Source of the DNA: DATFVA01 sp963771705
GTDB taxonomy: Bacteria > Bacteroidota > Ignavibacteria > Ignavibacteriales > Ignavibacteriaceae
DNA: 64,000 nt
Assembly (NCBI GenBank): GCA_963771705.1
Contig: CAVYUP010000005.1
Coordinates: 496,001-560,000 of the forward strand
Reading direction: 5' to 3'
In this document: positions 29,301 to 37,390 of the stretch, piece by piece
How positions within the stretch are numbered: position 1 is the first letter of the stretch
How the letters are laid out: the number at the start of each line of letters is the position of its first letter
Position numbers and translations under genes: made by a program
The notes under the pieces: generated by a model
What the model was told of the DNA's origin: nothing
Database searches by the model: none
Seen by the model: only the letters and a program-made list of their open reading frames with translations

Positions 29301-29430
29301 CGATAATGATTATAAAGCAGGAACACATGAGATCAATCTTGATGCTTCCGGGTTATCAAGCGGAGTATACCTGTATAAGCTGGAGAGCGGAAATTATGTG
29401 AATATTAAAAAAATGATGGTGATGAAATAA
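26311..29430 (+). CDS. Giant secreted beta-helix protein, copy C (T9SS substrate)
   Basis: A 1039-residue paralogue. The signal peptide (ending TVPVYA) is close to that of copy A. The beta-helix module and the first Ig-like repeat are nearly identical to copy B. The second Ig-like repeat (TSAELSDSITVLVHFSEAVS) is its own. A discoidin-like domain follows (SIDGISDPSSESRWAG, FSFYRWDQGR, AGVWEAEILG). Unlike A and B it then has an extra fibronectin-like segment (PVELTSFTVNQSSNSVEIKW, TGTETNNKGFEVQKK), common before type IX signals. It ends in the sorting domain (QNYPNPFNPTTKIRF). It starts 85 bases after copy B with a GAGGAG ribosome site. The C-terminal DNA lacks the near-identity seen in the module. 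Confidence 0.9.
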   Translation: MKIYSDYFFRRAIFCLFLALLTVPVYATTYYVDYANGSDSNNGTSKTTAFRHAPGDPSATGTAGGINLGAGDVIQFRAGIEYKGQIQTSWSGSSNNYIEYRGQGWGTGRATFNMEDTRGYAFKGGADYIKITGFNLYHYSSSGSDYVIYPSSGASYWDIDSCSIAYIKDWENVSVFPDKPCVYLTNSTSHITINHTEFFASGRTVIRLRYTSYVTIKNCNFGGINRGSESGWFSVGIRGEVTCNNIHIEDNVFHDGWQYGGDQVPELNHAPAFIHIYGSDATTHPDQIYIERNYFYNDKTFSTGTGTGSVEITTQVHNIYIRNNILANACQYWGTQLMLADGCDNVYVENNTFIDRAYVTGYGVNSLKVYLNSIPVGNNVYIRNNIFWSDANSSGDCAVYFHGSGTFQGVINNNEYYRNSSNQVNTFNGSVVSWSAWQGHGLDAASQYHNITEPAFVYMPPSGATTSSGDYSLNPAAINLINKGVTLNGFNDSYNGVSRPQGAAWDIGAYEYNGQNSDITPPEVTGASINNQTTVVVSFSEDVQAAGAQNPSNYSISGGVTVSSAVLNGTQVTLTTSTHSFNQQYTVTVSNVKDLAGNLINPNADSAQYLLEGDTNPPEVTSAELSDSITVLVHFSEAVSQTAAENASNYSIDNGIDVSSASLSSNGMNVTLTTGIHIIGPSYTVSVENIQDLAGNTISVSANSAQYQLIIIPAGDLNQLNIVEAVSSNWYQNYMPPLSIDGISDPSSESRWAGAVVMPDTITFDLGELKLLKQSKFSFYRWDQGRIYHYSVLVSSDNINWFQVVTAAPSDDLQWSVMSFYPIVGQYVKLISLDNNESQYAGVWEAEILGSEAPVPVELTSFTVNQSSNSVEIKWSTGTETNNKGFEVQKKVNGNYSVIGFVEGHGTTTEPYDYKFNDNEIQPGDLTYRIRQVDLDGSFEYSDEVTVSIDKPSDFELSQNYPNPFNPTTKIRFSIPSDNHVKLTLYNLLGERVRDIIDNDYKAGTHEINLDASGLSSGVYLYKLESGNYVNIKKMMVMK
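26386..28171. repeat. Long direct repeat, copy C
   Basis: Matches 23142-24927 over 1786 bp with a constant offset of 3244 and no indels, and 20047-21554 over its first 1508 bp. Upstream and downstream sequence is diverged. Confidence 0.95.
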
Positions 29431-29454
29431 TTCTTTTATTGATGTAACTATAAT

Positions 29455-29494
29455 AAATCCTTTCCGGACTCCCGCCGGGGAGGATTTGTTTTAT
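29455..29494. terminator. Terminator between copy C and the thioesterase gene
   Basis: AAATCCT (29455-29461) pairs with AGGATTT (29481-29487), with an inner CCGG/CCGG pairing, and GTTTTAT follows. It lies between convergent genes and overlaps the end of the thioesterase frame, so it may serve both. Confidence 0.7.
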
Positions 29495-30237
29495 ATTTTG
29501 GGGGATAATTCTGCGGATGCGTGGAAGATAATCTTTGAGGTGGATTTATTTATTCCTTCTATGAAGCTGGTGTTCTTTTCATTGCCGGCTGCTTTGTACA
29601 CGTCTATTGAATCGTTATACTTTGATTCGGAAACAAAATTTACCGTGATGCTTTTTACTGTGAATTTTTCGTGCTGCTCCCTGGTGAAACAATCCATTAT
29701 CATCTCTATATATTTAATATTGTTCACATGCTGGTTCAAATCGATATCTGTATAACGTATCTGCCTGTTGAATACAAACTCTCTGCTGCTAAGCTCCGAA
29801 ACCTTGCCGGGCAAAGCATCCAGAGCGGTTTCATTTTCCTGGTAATTTATCGGTGCAGGCAGATTTGATGTATCGATGATCCGTTTGGAAGTCAAATTAA
29901 TCGGAAGCCATGCCGTGGTTGCTTTTATAATTATTTCTTCCTTTTGGTCATAAATCAGAAAATCTCTTAATGAATAAAGTTTGTACTTTTTCTTAGGCCA
30001 GGTTTTGATTCTGATCTCATCCCCAAAGCCAGGTAAGGAAGCAATCACCACTTTTGACCATGACAAAACCCAGGCATAGTTATGTTTAATAAGTGAAGTA
30101 TAACCAAGATCTAATTTATCGGCGTGGGCCGCGGCTGTATCCTGAAGGAAGATGAAAAGGGAATCCAGTCTGAGCAGGTTTGTAAAGTCGACTTCATGGG
30201 CCTGCAAAATCTTGCTGTTTTCGAAAAATTCTAACAC
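29491..30237 (-). CDS. Acyl-ACP thioesterase
   Basis: Releases fatty acids from acyl carrier protein in the cytoplasm; member of the FatA/FatB-like family with two hot-dog folds. The first fold shows QAHEVDFTNLLRLDSLFIFLQ, then GYTSLIKHNYAWVLSWSKVV and GDEIRIKTWPKKKYKLYSLRDF. The second shows RQIRYTDIDLNQHVNNIKYIEM, with the N-x-H-V-N-N-x-x-Y motif that holds catalytic residues. I placed the start at the GTG at 30237, with AAGGAA upstream and homologous sequence beginning right after it. A longer frame to 30312 needs a TTG start and adds unrelated sequence. The gene is alone, convergent with beta-helix copy C. Confidence 0.85.
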   Translation of the reverse strand: MLEFFENSKILQAHEVDFTNLLRLDSLFIFLQDTAAAHADKLDLGYTSLIKHNYAWVLSWSKVVIASLPGFGDEIRIKTWPKKKYKLYSLRDFLIYDQKEEIIIKATTAWLPINLTSKRIIDTSNLPAPINYQENETALDALPGKVSELSSREFVFNRQIRYTDIDLNQHVNNIKYIEMIMDCFTREQHEKFTVKSITVNFVSESKYNDSIDVYKAAGNEKNTSFIEGINKSTSKIIFHASAELSPKI

Positions 30238-30417
30238 GGGACAGTTCCTTTCTGAATCAGAATATTCTGAAAATCCGGTATCCCAAAATAAATGTCTGCT
30301 GCTTAAAAGCAATCGGGGAATGACGGAGGGGAGACAGAGAGGGACCGGAGATGGAGCGGATTGGGGAGAAACGGGGAGGAAACGGCGGAGGTCGGTATAA
30401 CCTGAATGAAGCTAAAT

Positions 30418-30455
30418 CTCCCTTCTTACCGATTTACACCAGTGTAATCAGGGAG
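30418..30455. other. Imperfect long hairpin in the gap after the thioesterase gene
   Basis: An outer stem, CTCCCT (30418-30423) with AGGGAG (30450-30455), encloses a perfect inner palindrome TTACAC-CA-GTGTAA (30434-30447). No T-run follows. The surrounding gap 30238-30792 also holds a purine-rich, GGA-rich stretch (about 30318-30390) and the 11-bp tandem repeat; I see no gene in it. Confidence 0.35.
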
Positions 30456-30601
30456 GGATGGCAGCAGAGGGATCAGACAGGATTCAGGAAGAATGAGCGT
30501 AGACTTCCTCAATTGAATATTGATAAATTCTGTTTTAAGTTTTAGATTAGTTCCTTAATTCAAGGGCAGCTTAGAATAAAAAGGGTTCTGATGATATCTC
30601 C

Positions 30602-30667
30602 CGGCCTATGCTCGGCCTATGCTCGGCCTATGCTCGGCCTATACTCGGCCTACAACCGGCCTACAAC
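30602..30667. repeat. Tandem repeat, 11-bp unit, six copies
   Basis: The unit CGGCCTATGCT occurs three times, then CGGCCTATACT once and CGGCCTACAAC twice, head to tail. The 11-bp period is close to one turn of DNA helix, and each unit contains GGCC. It is too short and gapless for a CRISPR array. It lies 126 bp beyond the stop codon of the TreS-maltokinase gene. Confidence 0.9.
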
Positions 30668-30792
30668 TACTATCCTTCTCCGTGTCTTTCCCTTCCTGCA
30701 TAGTACCTATCCCTCAGGACAGGTGAGCCGCTATAGAGGAATTTCCGGGTCATTTATAGTTTTTGAGAATATTAGCAGGAATGAAGATTCCC

Positions 30793-33700
30793 TCAGGCGA
30801 ACTGCTTCATTATCAGCTTTATACCCTGCATAGGGATGATTACCCAGTCGGGCCGGTTATTAAGCTCGTATTCAATTTCATAAACAGATTTATCCAGAAG
30901 GAAAACATTCAGCAGTATATTGAGCTGTTCTTTATCCTCCGGTACAAATGGATATCCTTCGGTGGTTTCCCTGTATGCATTCAGAAAAGCCCCGCTCACA
31001 TAATAATACCATGGTTCAATCCATTGCTGCATAACTTCGGCATCTTCGGGCCTGACTTTAGAACGCTGGAAATAAACGCTGTACACTGCATAGTGAAAAG
31101 ATCTAAGCATACCCCCAACATCGCGGAACGCGGAATATTTAAGTCTGCGTTCTCCAGGCGAGCGCACCGGTTCTCCTTCAAAATCGATTATTATAAAGTC
31201 ATCCCCCGTGCTCAGAACCTGACCCAGGTGGTAATCGCCGTGTATTCTTATTTTCTGAGCAGAAATCTTCTTCCGCAGTACTTTTTTATGCTGTGCTAAT
31301 ATTTTATCTCTTAGTGAAAGTATATCTTCAGCCTCCTTCTTAATATGCCGGGGAAGCTTTGATAGATTGCCGGCAAAGAAATTTAATCCTTTCTTCGCAT
31401 TTGAATAGAGCGTCTGGTACAGAGCTTTCTGATAAAGGGTTGAGAATGATTCGGGGGCAAAAGCGGGATTTTCAGTTGAGGAAAGTTTAATATGCATTTC
31501 TCCTGTTCTCTTCCCAAGCAATCTCGCTTTTTCAAAAAAGACCGCCCCGATGTAATCCTGCAGGACCGGAGGCACATCATCAAAATGAATATCGAAGATA
31601 CCGTCCAGATCGGGCTCTTTCACGGGACACTCCTCCTTCTCTGCCATCGCTCTTTCAAAATATCTTCCTACCGCATCCAATGTAACCGTCCAGGCATCAC
31701 CCTGGTTGGGAGTAAACTTCTGAAGCAGAGCCAGCACGCGCGGATCTGATTCAGCATTCTGATATTCGAGACTACCCGCGTATGCAGGCACATTGGCAAA
31801 ATTCTGTTCTTCACTAAGGAACTTTATTACCTCAGGGTCGGGATTTGTTCCTTCCTCAACCCTCCTGTAAAATTTCAAAAAGAACGTTTCACCATAAAGG
31901 ACGGATGAATTACTCTGTTCTGCCTTCAGTACTCTTGAGGTTTCAGGCAGTTCGCCTGATTCTCCCAGCAGCGATTTAAATTTTTTACTTTTAACAGATG
32001 CCAGCGTGCCGTTCTTCCCTTTAATTTTTCTTTTCTTATTAATCATATTCAGGATCTGAGTTCTGAATTTTTCACCATAGATTGCGTCATAAAGAAATCC
32101 TTCGTCATCCGGCAGATGAAGCCTTGAAATAATACTCTGGGGAGAATCCCTCAGCAGTTTTTCACCCCGTCCTTCGGGAATAAAGGATACTACCAGAACA
32201 TAATTTTCGGGTGCCCCCATAGCATAGGTTACATGCAGCAGCAACAGAGAAGCCGTTTCTTTATCAAACTGGATTGGAAGGTTTTCCTTTATAGAAATAT
32301 TTTTAAGCTGACGCGCCTTACCGCCATACCACCTGCAGGTTTTGAGATATCGTGGCAGAACTCTCCTTTCAAGCTGAGTCTTGTTTTCGCCCGCAAGAAC
32401 CTCTGTCCATTGTTTTTTTACCCTAATCTCCGGCAGAGATTTCTCATCCATTTCACCCTGGTATTCTTTCTCCTGCACAAGTCTGAACCAATAATGATCG
32501 TAGGGTCCAAGTGTGATAATATAGGGTTTATCCATTATATGGGGAAATGTATTCTGACTGAACATTTCCTCCGGTGCATATCCTCCGAGCTCTTCTGTAT
32601 TGAGCCTGACAACCTGAGCAAACCGCGACAGGTTGATAACCACGAGGATAATCTCATCCTCATAGGTTCGTATAAATGATAATATTTTAGGATTATCAGA
32701 AGATATAAACTTCAGGCTCCCGCGGCTGAGGGCTTTAGATTGTTTCCGCATCGCGATGAGGCGTTTCATCCACCAAAGAGGCGAAGAAAGGTTTCTTTCC
32801 TGTATCTCAACGTTAATAGATTGATACAGATATTCCGAGTCAATTATTACCGGCAGGTAAAGTTTCTGAGGATTAGCTTTCGAGAATCCCGCATTCCTAT
32901 CTGCCGTCCACTGCATTGGCGTCCGCACGCCGTCTCTATCGCCTAAATAATAATTATCTCCCATCCCTATCTCATCGCCGTAATAAATAACGGGTGTGCC
33001 CGGAAGTGAAAACAGCAGGATGTTTATCAATTCAATTTTCTTTTTATTGTTTTCAAGTAAGGGCGAAAGTCTTCTCCTTATCCCCAGGTTAAGTCTCGCC
33101 CTCGGATCCTGGGCGAAGATGCGGTACATATAATCGCGTTCCTCATCGGTAACCATCTCAAGCGTAAGTTCATCGTGGTTCCGAAGGAACATCACCCACT
33201 GACAATTATCGGGGATTTCGGGTGTCTGTTCCAGTATATTTATTACAGGAAAGCGGTCTTCCATCCTTAATGCCATAAATAATCTCGGCATAACAGGGAA
33301 ATGGAATGCCATATGAGATTCGTCCCCTTCGCCGAAGTAGGCGACAGAATCTTCAGGCCACTGATTTGCCTCAGCCAGCAGCATCTTGTTCTTAAATTTT
33401 TTATCGACGTGTGCTCTCAATTTTTTCAGGAATTCATGTGTCTCGGGAAGATTTTCGCAGTTAGTTCCTTCGCGCTCATAAAGGTAGGGGACGGCATCAA
33501 GCCGCATTCCGTCAACACCCATACCAAACCAGTAATCGAGCACTTTAATTATTTCCTCCTGAACTTTCGGATTATCATAGTTCAGATCAGGCTGGTGAGA
33601 ATAGAATCTATGCCAGTAGTACGCATCGGCGACCGGTTCGTACGTCCAGTTGCTTGTTTCAAAATCCTGAAATATTATCCGTGCCTCGCCGTATCTTGAA

Positions 33701-34125
33701 GGATCATCACTCCAGACATAATAATCACGATACACAGTTCCGGGTTTTGCTTTACGCGCTCTCTGAAACCATTTATGCTGGTCGGATGTATGGTTGACCA
33801 CAAGTTCAGTAATTATCCTTAAACCCCTTTTATGAGCTTCCTTCAACAGTTTCTTAAAATCGCGCATGGTACCATAATCGGGGTGAACGTTAAAGTAGTC
33901 AGCTATGTCATATCCATCATCCTTCAGGGGAGAGGGGTAGAATGGAAGCAGCCAGATCGCAGTTATGCCAAGGTTTTCCAGGTACTCCAATTTTTCGATA
34001 AGTCCGTTTATATCCCCTATTCCGTCGCCATTGCTGTCATAGAATGATTTTACATGAAGTTCATAAATGACCGCATCCTTATACCACAAAGGATCATCTG
34101 TAAGCTTAAGTATATTTTCTGCCAT
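30793..34125 (-). CDS. treS: Trehalose synthase fused to maltokinase (TreS-Mak)
   Basis: A bifunctional enzyme: the N-terminal GH13 domain interconverts trehalose and maltose, and the C-terminal domain phosphorylates maltose to maltose 1-phosphate. In the first 550 residues the GH13 motifs are clear: VVNHTSDQHKWF, GMRLDAVPYL (D210, nucleophile), LLAEANQWPE (E252, acid/base) and FLRNHDEL (D318). The maltokinase part begins near 575 and shows the kinase-like HGDYHLGQVL and IIIDFEGEPVRSPGERR motifs towards the end. The length of 1110 residues fits known fusions. It lies 18 bases after glgE on the same strand, so the two work as one unit in the GlgE route to alpha-glucan. Confidence 0.95.
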   Translation of the reverse strand: MAENILKLTDDPLWYKDAVIYELHVKSFYDSNGDGIGDINGLIEKLEYLENLGITAIWLLPFYPSPLKDDGYDIADYFNVHPDYGTMRDFKKLLKEAHKRGLRIITELVVNHTSDQHKWFQRARKAKPGTVYRDYYVWSDDPSRYGEARIIFQDFETSNWTYEPVADAYYWHRFYSHQPDLNYDNPKVQEEIIKVLDYWFGMGVDGMRLDAVPYLYEREGTNCENLPETHEFLKKLRAHVDKKFKNKMLLAEANQWPEDSVAYFGEGDESHMAFHFPVMPRLFMALRMEDRFPVINILEQTPEIPDNCQWVMFLRNHDELTLEMVTDEERDYMYRIFAQDPRARLNLGIRRRLSPLLENNKKKIELINILLFSLPGTPVIYYGDEIGMGDNYYLGDRDGVRTPMQWTADRNAGFSKANPQKLYLPVIIDSEYLYQSINVEIQERNLSSPLWWMKRLIAMRKQSKALSRGSLKFISSDNPKILSFIRTYEDEIILVVINLSRFAQVVRLNTEELGGYAPEEMFSQNTFPHIMDKPYIITLGPYDHYWFRLVQEKEYQGEMDEKSLPEIRVKKQWTEVLAGENKTQLERRVLPRYLKTCRWYGGKARQLKNISIKENLPIQFDKETASLLLLHVTYAMGAPENYVLVVSFIPEGRGEKLLRDSPQSIISRLHLPDDEGFLYDAIYGEKFRTQILNMINKKRKIKGKNGTLASVKSKKFKSLLGESGELPETSRVLKAEQSNSSVLYGETFFLKFYRRVEEGTNPDPEVIKFLSEEQNFANVPAYAGSLEYQNAESDPRVLALLQKFTPNQGDAWTVTLDAVGRYFERAMAEKEECPVKEPDLDGIFDIHFDDVPPVLQDYIGAVFFEKARLLGKRTGEMHIKLSSTENPAFAPESFSTLYQKALYQTLYSNAKKGLNFFAGNLSKLPRHIKKEAEDILSLRDKILAQHKKVLRKKISAQKIRIHGDYHLGQVLSTGDDFIIIDFEGEPVRSPGERRLKYSAFRDVGGMLRSFHYAVYSVYFQRSKVRPEDAEVMQQWIEPWYYYVSGAFLNAYRETTEGYPFVPEDKEQLNILLNVFLLDKSVYEIEYELNNRPDWVIIPMQGIKLIMKQFA

Positions 34126-34143
34126 AAACTCAATTCAATTATA

Positions 34144-36129
34144 TTACATAAAATAGTCAAAGTCGTTTTCGCGCCGCAATCGTCTGTGAATCTTAAAAAT
34201 ATATGCAGGCGACTCTTCCGGATCAAGTTCTACCACATTCTCACCGCCCATCCACATAAACTTATTATCATGAAGGAGTTCGTGAACCAGGTACGACTGC
34301 CGCTTCGGAATTCCGTAGCTTTCGATAGGGATCTGCACACTCCCCCTCTGTTTATGGTAGTAATCGAGGTTCACCACAATCAGCAGTATATTGGAGAGAT
34401 CGCCGGTAACCTTACCATAACAAAGCAGGTATTTATTATCAGTATGGTAGAATTCAATATTATATGTAGTATGCAGCGCGGCATTCTCACGGCGGATCCT
34501 ATTAATTTTTTTCACGATATCGGTGATATTACCAGATTTATTATAATTCCAGTTCTTTATCTCATACTTTTCAGAATTTATATATTCCTCCTTTCCCGGA
34601 ATAGCTTCATTATCGCAAAGTTCATAGGAAGGGCCATAAATTCCATAGTTGGATGAAAGAGTTGCCGCCAGTACAAGCCGGGTTATAAAGGCAGGTCTGT
34701 CTCCATACTGAAGATTCTCCGGGAGAATGTCTGGTGTATTCGTCCAGAAATTCGGTCTATAGAACTCACGTGCCTCTTTTTTTGTAAGTTCTGTAAGATA
34801 ATCGATGAATTCATCCTGTGTATTCCTCCAGGTGAAGTACGTATATGACTGTGTAAAACCAACCTTACCAAGTCTATACATAACCTTAGGCCGGGTAAAT
34901 GCCTCAGCGAGGAAGATTACCTCGGGATTAGTTTTCTTTATTTCTTTTATCAGCCACTCCCAGAAGGGAAAAGGTTTTGTATGGGGATTATCCACGCGGA
35001 AGATCTTAATTCCTTTTCCAATCCAGAATTCAATTATGCTTTTAAGCTCTTCCCAGAGCTCCTTCCAGTTTTCAGTTTCAAAATTAAGGGGAAGCACATC
35101 CTGGTATTTCTTCGGAGGATTTTCAGCATACTGAACCGTTCCATCGGGGCGCCACCTGAACCATTCAGGGTGTTCATTAACGTAAGGGTGGTCGGGTGAG
35201 CATTGATAGGCTAAATCTATTGAGGTTTCAATTCCCAGCGATTCAGCTTTCTTTACGAAGGACAGGAAGTCTTCCATAGTTCCGAGATCAGGATTTACCG
35301 CTTTGTGTCCTCCTGCGGCAGAACCTATTGCCCAGGGACTTCCGGGATCACCCGGTTCAGCATTTGGCGAATTATTCTTCCCCTTTCTGTTTGTCTGTCC
35401 TATCGGATGTATTGGGGGAAGATAAATGACATCAAAGCCCAGCTCAGCAATACGGGGTAAAAGTTTTTCCGCATCCTTAAAAGTTCCATGCTTACCATTC
35501 TTACCTGCAGAACGGGGAAAGAATTCATACCAGGAACTGAAAAGAGCTTTTTTCCTTTCGACCCATATCTCGTATTCATTTTCAAACCGGGTGGCCAATG
35601 AGCGATCGGTATATCTGAACATAAGCTGCGTCATAGATTCACTTAAGGCAAGATCTGCGGCAGTTGTTACCTCATCCGAATCTTTCATCTTGTTAACAGC
35701 TCTCATCATTTCTTCATTATCTTCTTTTGATCCGACATTTGCGGCAGTCCGTTCTATCATTTCAGACCCTATCAGCAATTCCACTTTTATATCCTGTTCT
35801 GCCTCTATCCTTTTCTTTAAGTCCTGCTGCCATGTATAAAAATGATCTACCCATGCACGCAAAGTATAATAATAGGTGCCGACATCCGTTACCGTAAAAA
35901 GTCCCTGCCACCTGTCATTATCGGCATGCAGCATACGAGAAGCCGTCCATTTTTTTTCTCCGGATTTACGGTAAAGCAGTTCCGCAGAAATTGTATCGTG
36001 TCCGTCGCTTATTATATCCGCGGTTACCACAACCTGTTCCCCGGTTACCCGCTTTACCGGGAGTTCGCCGCAGTTAACATTCGGCCTGACATTTTGTATC
36101 TCAACTCTCTTTCTTCCGTCTTCTTTGAT
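34144..36129 (-). CDS. glgE: Alpha-1,4-glucan:maltose-1-phosphate maltosyltransferase (GlgE), apparent ATC start
   Basis: Transfers maltose from maltose 1-phosphate to growing alpha-1,4-glucan in the cytoplasm. An N-terminal beta domain is followed by a GH13 domain with YLPPIHPIGQTNRKGKNN, FRVDNPHTKP (nucleophile Asp) and FLAEAFTRPKVM (acid/base Glu). The first ordinary start in frame is a GTG at 36030, but conserved N-terminal sequence continues upstream of it (KRVEIQNVRPNVNCGELPVK). The frame stays open to an ATC at 36127-36129, six bases after a perfect GGAGGAG ribosome site (36136-36142), with a stop codon just before. I therefore take ATC as the start, giving 661 residues, normal for GlgE. 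A mutated or misread ATG is the alternative. Confidence 0.9.
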   Translation of the reverse strand: MKEDGRKRVEIQNVRPNVNCGELPVKRVTGEQVVVTADIISDGHDTISAELLYRKSGEKKWTASRMLHADNDRWQGLFTVTDVGTYYYTLRAWVDHFYTWQQDLKKRIEAEQDIKVELLIGSEMIERTAANVGSKEDNEEMMRAVNKMKDSDEVTTAADLALSESMTQLMFRYTDRSLATRFENEYEIWVERKKALFSSWYEFFPRSAGKNGKHGTFKDAEKLLPRIAELGFDVIYLPPIHPIGQTNRKGKNNSPNAEPGDPGSPWAIGSAAGGHKAVNPDLGTMEDFLSFVKKAESLGIETSIDLAYQCSPDHPYVNEHPEWFRWRPDGTVQYAENPPKKYQDVLPLNFETENWKELWEELKSIIEFWIGKGIKIFRVDNPHTKPFPFWEWLIKEIKKTNPEVIFLAEAFTRPKVMYRLGKVGFTQSYTYFTWRNTQDEFIDYLTELTKKEAREFYRPNFWTNTPDILPENLQYGDRPAFITRLVLAATLSSNYGIYGPSYELCDNEAIPGKEEYINSEKYEIKNWNYNKSGNITDIVKKINRIRRENAALHTTYNIEFYHTDNKYLLCYGKVTGDLSNILLIVVNLDYYHKQRGSVQIPIESYGIPKRQSYLVHELLHDNKFMWMGGENVVELDPEESPAYIFKIHRRLRRENDFDYFM

Positions 36130-36135
36130 TACTTA

Positions 36136-36142
36136 CTCCTCC
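36136..36142 (-). promoter_or_regulatory. Strong ribosome binding site of glgE that marks a non-standard start
   Basis: The coding strand reads GGAGGAG, then six bases, then ATC AAA GAA GAC. No ATG, GTG or TTG in frame occurs until 36030, about 100 bases on. The position of this site decides the start choice. Confidence 0.7.
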
Positions 36143-36341
36143 GGTTGGTATATTTATAATCTTAAAGAAAAAGTTGTTCGTTATATATGATCTGAATCAA
36201 AAACACGAACATATCTTTTTTAATGATGTCCGGTTTATTACGGTGATGAGAAAATTGATGAAATAAAATATTGAGGGTAGTTTACAGTAACCTTTTTCTG
36301 AAAAGCAGAGTCTAATACATATAAACCATTGGACAAATAAA

Positions 36342-37271
36342 ATGAAAAAATTGAATATACTTTTACTATTTACCCTTCTCATAACAGCTACCACTACTAT
36401 TTCAGCATGCCGTATGGAGATAGGGTCGGATTTAAGGGGCGGCCTTGAGACAATACACGAGAAAACCTTTACTATTCAGCCAGGCAAGAACTTAAAAGTT
36501 GAAACTTCAAGCGGAGACGTTACCATAACTACATGGGATAAATCTGAAGTCTACATTAAGGTTCTCGGCAACGAAAAAGCCAGGGACAAAGTGAATTTCA
36601 CTTTCAAAAACGATGATGACGAAGTTTCAGTAACTGCCAAACGGGAAGGTTCGTTTTTCAACTGGTTCTCAAGCGGAATTAAGATAAAGTTTGAGATAAA
36701 AGTTCCCGCCGAATTCAACACAAATATAAACACATCAGGCGGCGACATAATGATTAGTGAGATCCGCGGCAGCAACCGTCTGAGAACATCCGGAGGCGAT
36801 GTATGGGTTAAGAATACCGACGGAGTTCTGAAGGTAAGCACTTCCGGCGGTGAGATAAATCTCGATTCCAACAGCGGTCAGATAGATGTTTCAACATCGG
36901 GTGGTGACATTAAAGCAAGAGAGTTTAAGGGTGATATTTCAGCATCAACCTCGGGCGGTGATATTTACCTGAAGGGGAATGATTCAAAAATCTTCGCTGA
37001 GACTTCCGGCGGCAACATTACGCTTGATTATACAGGAATGAATAAAGGAATCGATCTCGAAACTTCAGGGGGTGACATAAATATGAAGCTTCCCTCAGAT
37101 TTCAATGCCTCTGCTTATATGCACACATCCGGCGGTGAGATAGAATGTGATCTGCCGGCTAACAGGGCAAAAAGAATTTCTTCTTCAAAGTTTGAAGCTG
37201 ATCTGAATAACGGCGGTGCATCACTTACTGCGAAAACATCAGGGGGCGATATTTCGGTTAGAAGAAATTAG
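36342..37271 (+). CDS. DUF4097 family beta-strand repeat lipoprotein
   Basis: An exported protein made mostly of a repeated beta-coil. The N-terminus (MKKLNILLLFTLLITATTTISAC) fits a lipoprotein signal with lipobox ISAC. From about residue 45 onward short units with the core TSGGD or TSGGE recur at roughly 18-26 residue spacing (for example NTSGGDIMI, RTSGGDVWV, STSGGEINL, ETSGGNITL). This is the DUF4097 pattern, thought to form a stacked beta-solenoid. The function of the family is not known; in some bacteria it sits near envelope-stress regulators. It is divergent from glgE, and a terminator follows. No catalytic motif is visible. Confidence 0.88.
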   Translation: MKKLNILLLFTLLITATTTISACRMEIGSDLRGGLETIHEKTFTIQPGKNLKVETSSGDVTITTWDKSEVYIKVLGNEKARDKVNFTFKNDDDEVSVTAKREGSFFNWFSSGIKIKFEIKVPAEFNTNINTSGGDIMISEIRGSNRLRTSGGDVWVKNTDGVLKVSTSGGEINLDSNSGQIDVSTSGGDIKAREFKGDISASTSGGDIYLKGNDSKIFAETSGGNITLDYTGMNKGIDLETSGGDINMKLPSDFNASAYMHTSGGEIECDLPANRAKRISSSKFEADLNNGGASLTAKTSGGDISVRRN

Positions 37272-37300
37272 CATCTCTCACACATATGTTCATCTCAAAT

Positions 37301-37338
37301 GCGCGGGTGCAGTATGCATACACACCTGCGCTTTTTTA
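37301..37338 (+). terminator. Rho-independent terminator after the DUF4097 gene
   Basis: GCGCGGGTG (37301-37309) pairs with CACCTGCGC (37323-37331), with one G-T pair, followed by six Ts. Confidence 0.85.
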
Positions 37339-37390
37339 TTTGATATAATTACATCACTTTTATAGTTTAAATGAAAACAATTACTGAAGT

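Noticed and set aside
30602..30667. Possible CRISPR array
   Set aside because: Units are 11 bp, adjacent and without spacers, and there are no cas genes.
30591..30833. 80-codon frame across the 11-bp tandem repeat
   Set aside because: The frame stays open only because the repeat has no stop in that phase. There is no start signal and no protein-like sequence.
30763..31299. 178-codon plus-strand frame opposite the treS-maltokinase gene
   Set aside because: The minus-strand gene is clearly conserved along the whole stretch; the plus frame has no ribosome site and no recognisable domain.
32233..32679. 148-codon plus-strand frame within the treS-maltokinase gene
   Set aside because: Antisense shadow of a well-conserved coding region.
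34054..34656. 200-codon plus-strand frame spanning the treS/glgE junction
   Set aside because: It lies opposite two conserved genes and has no features of a real protein.
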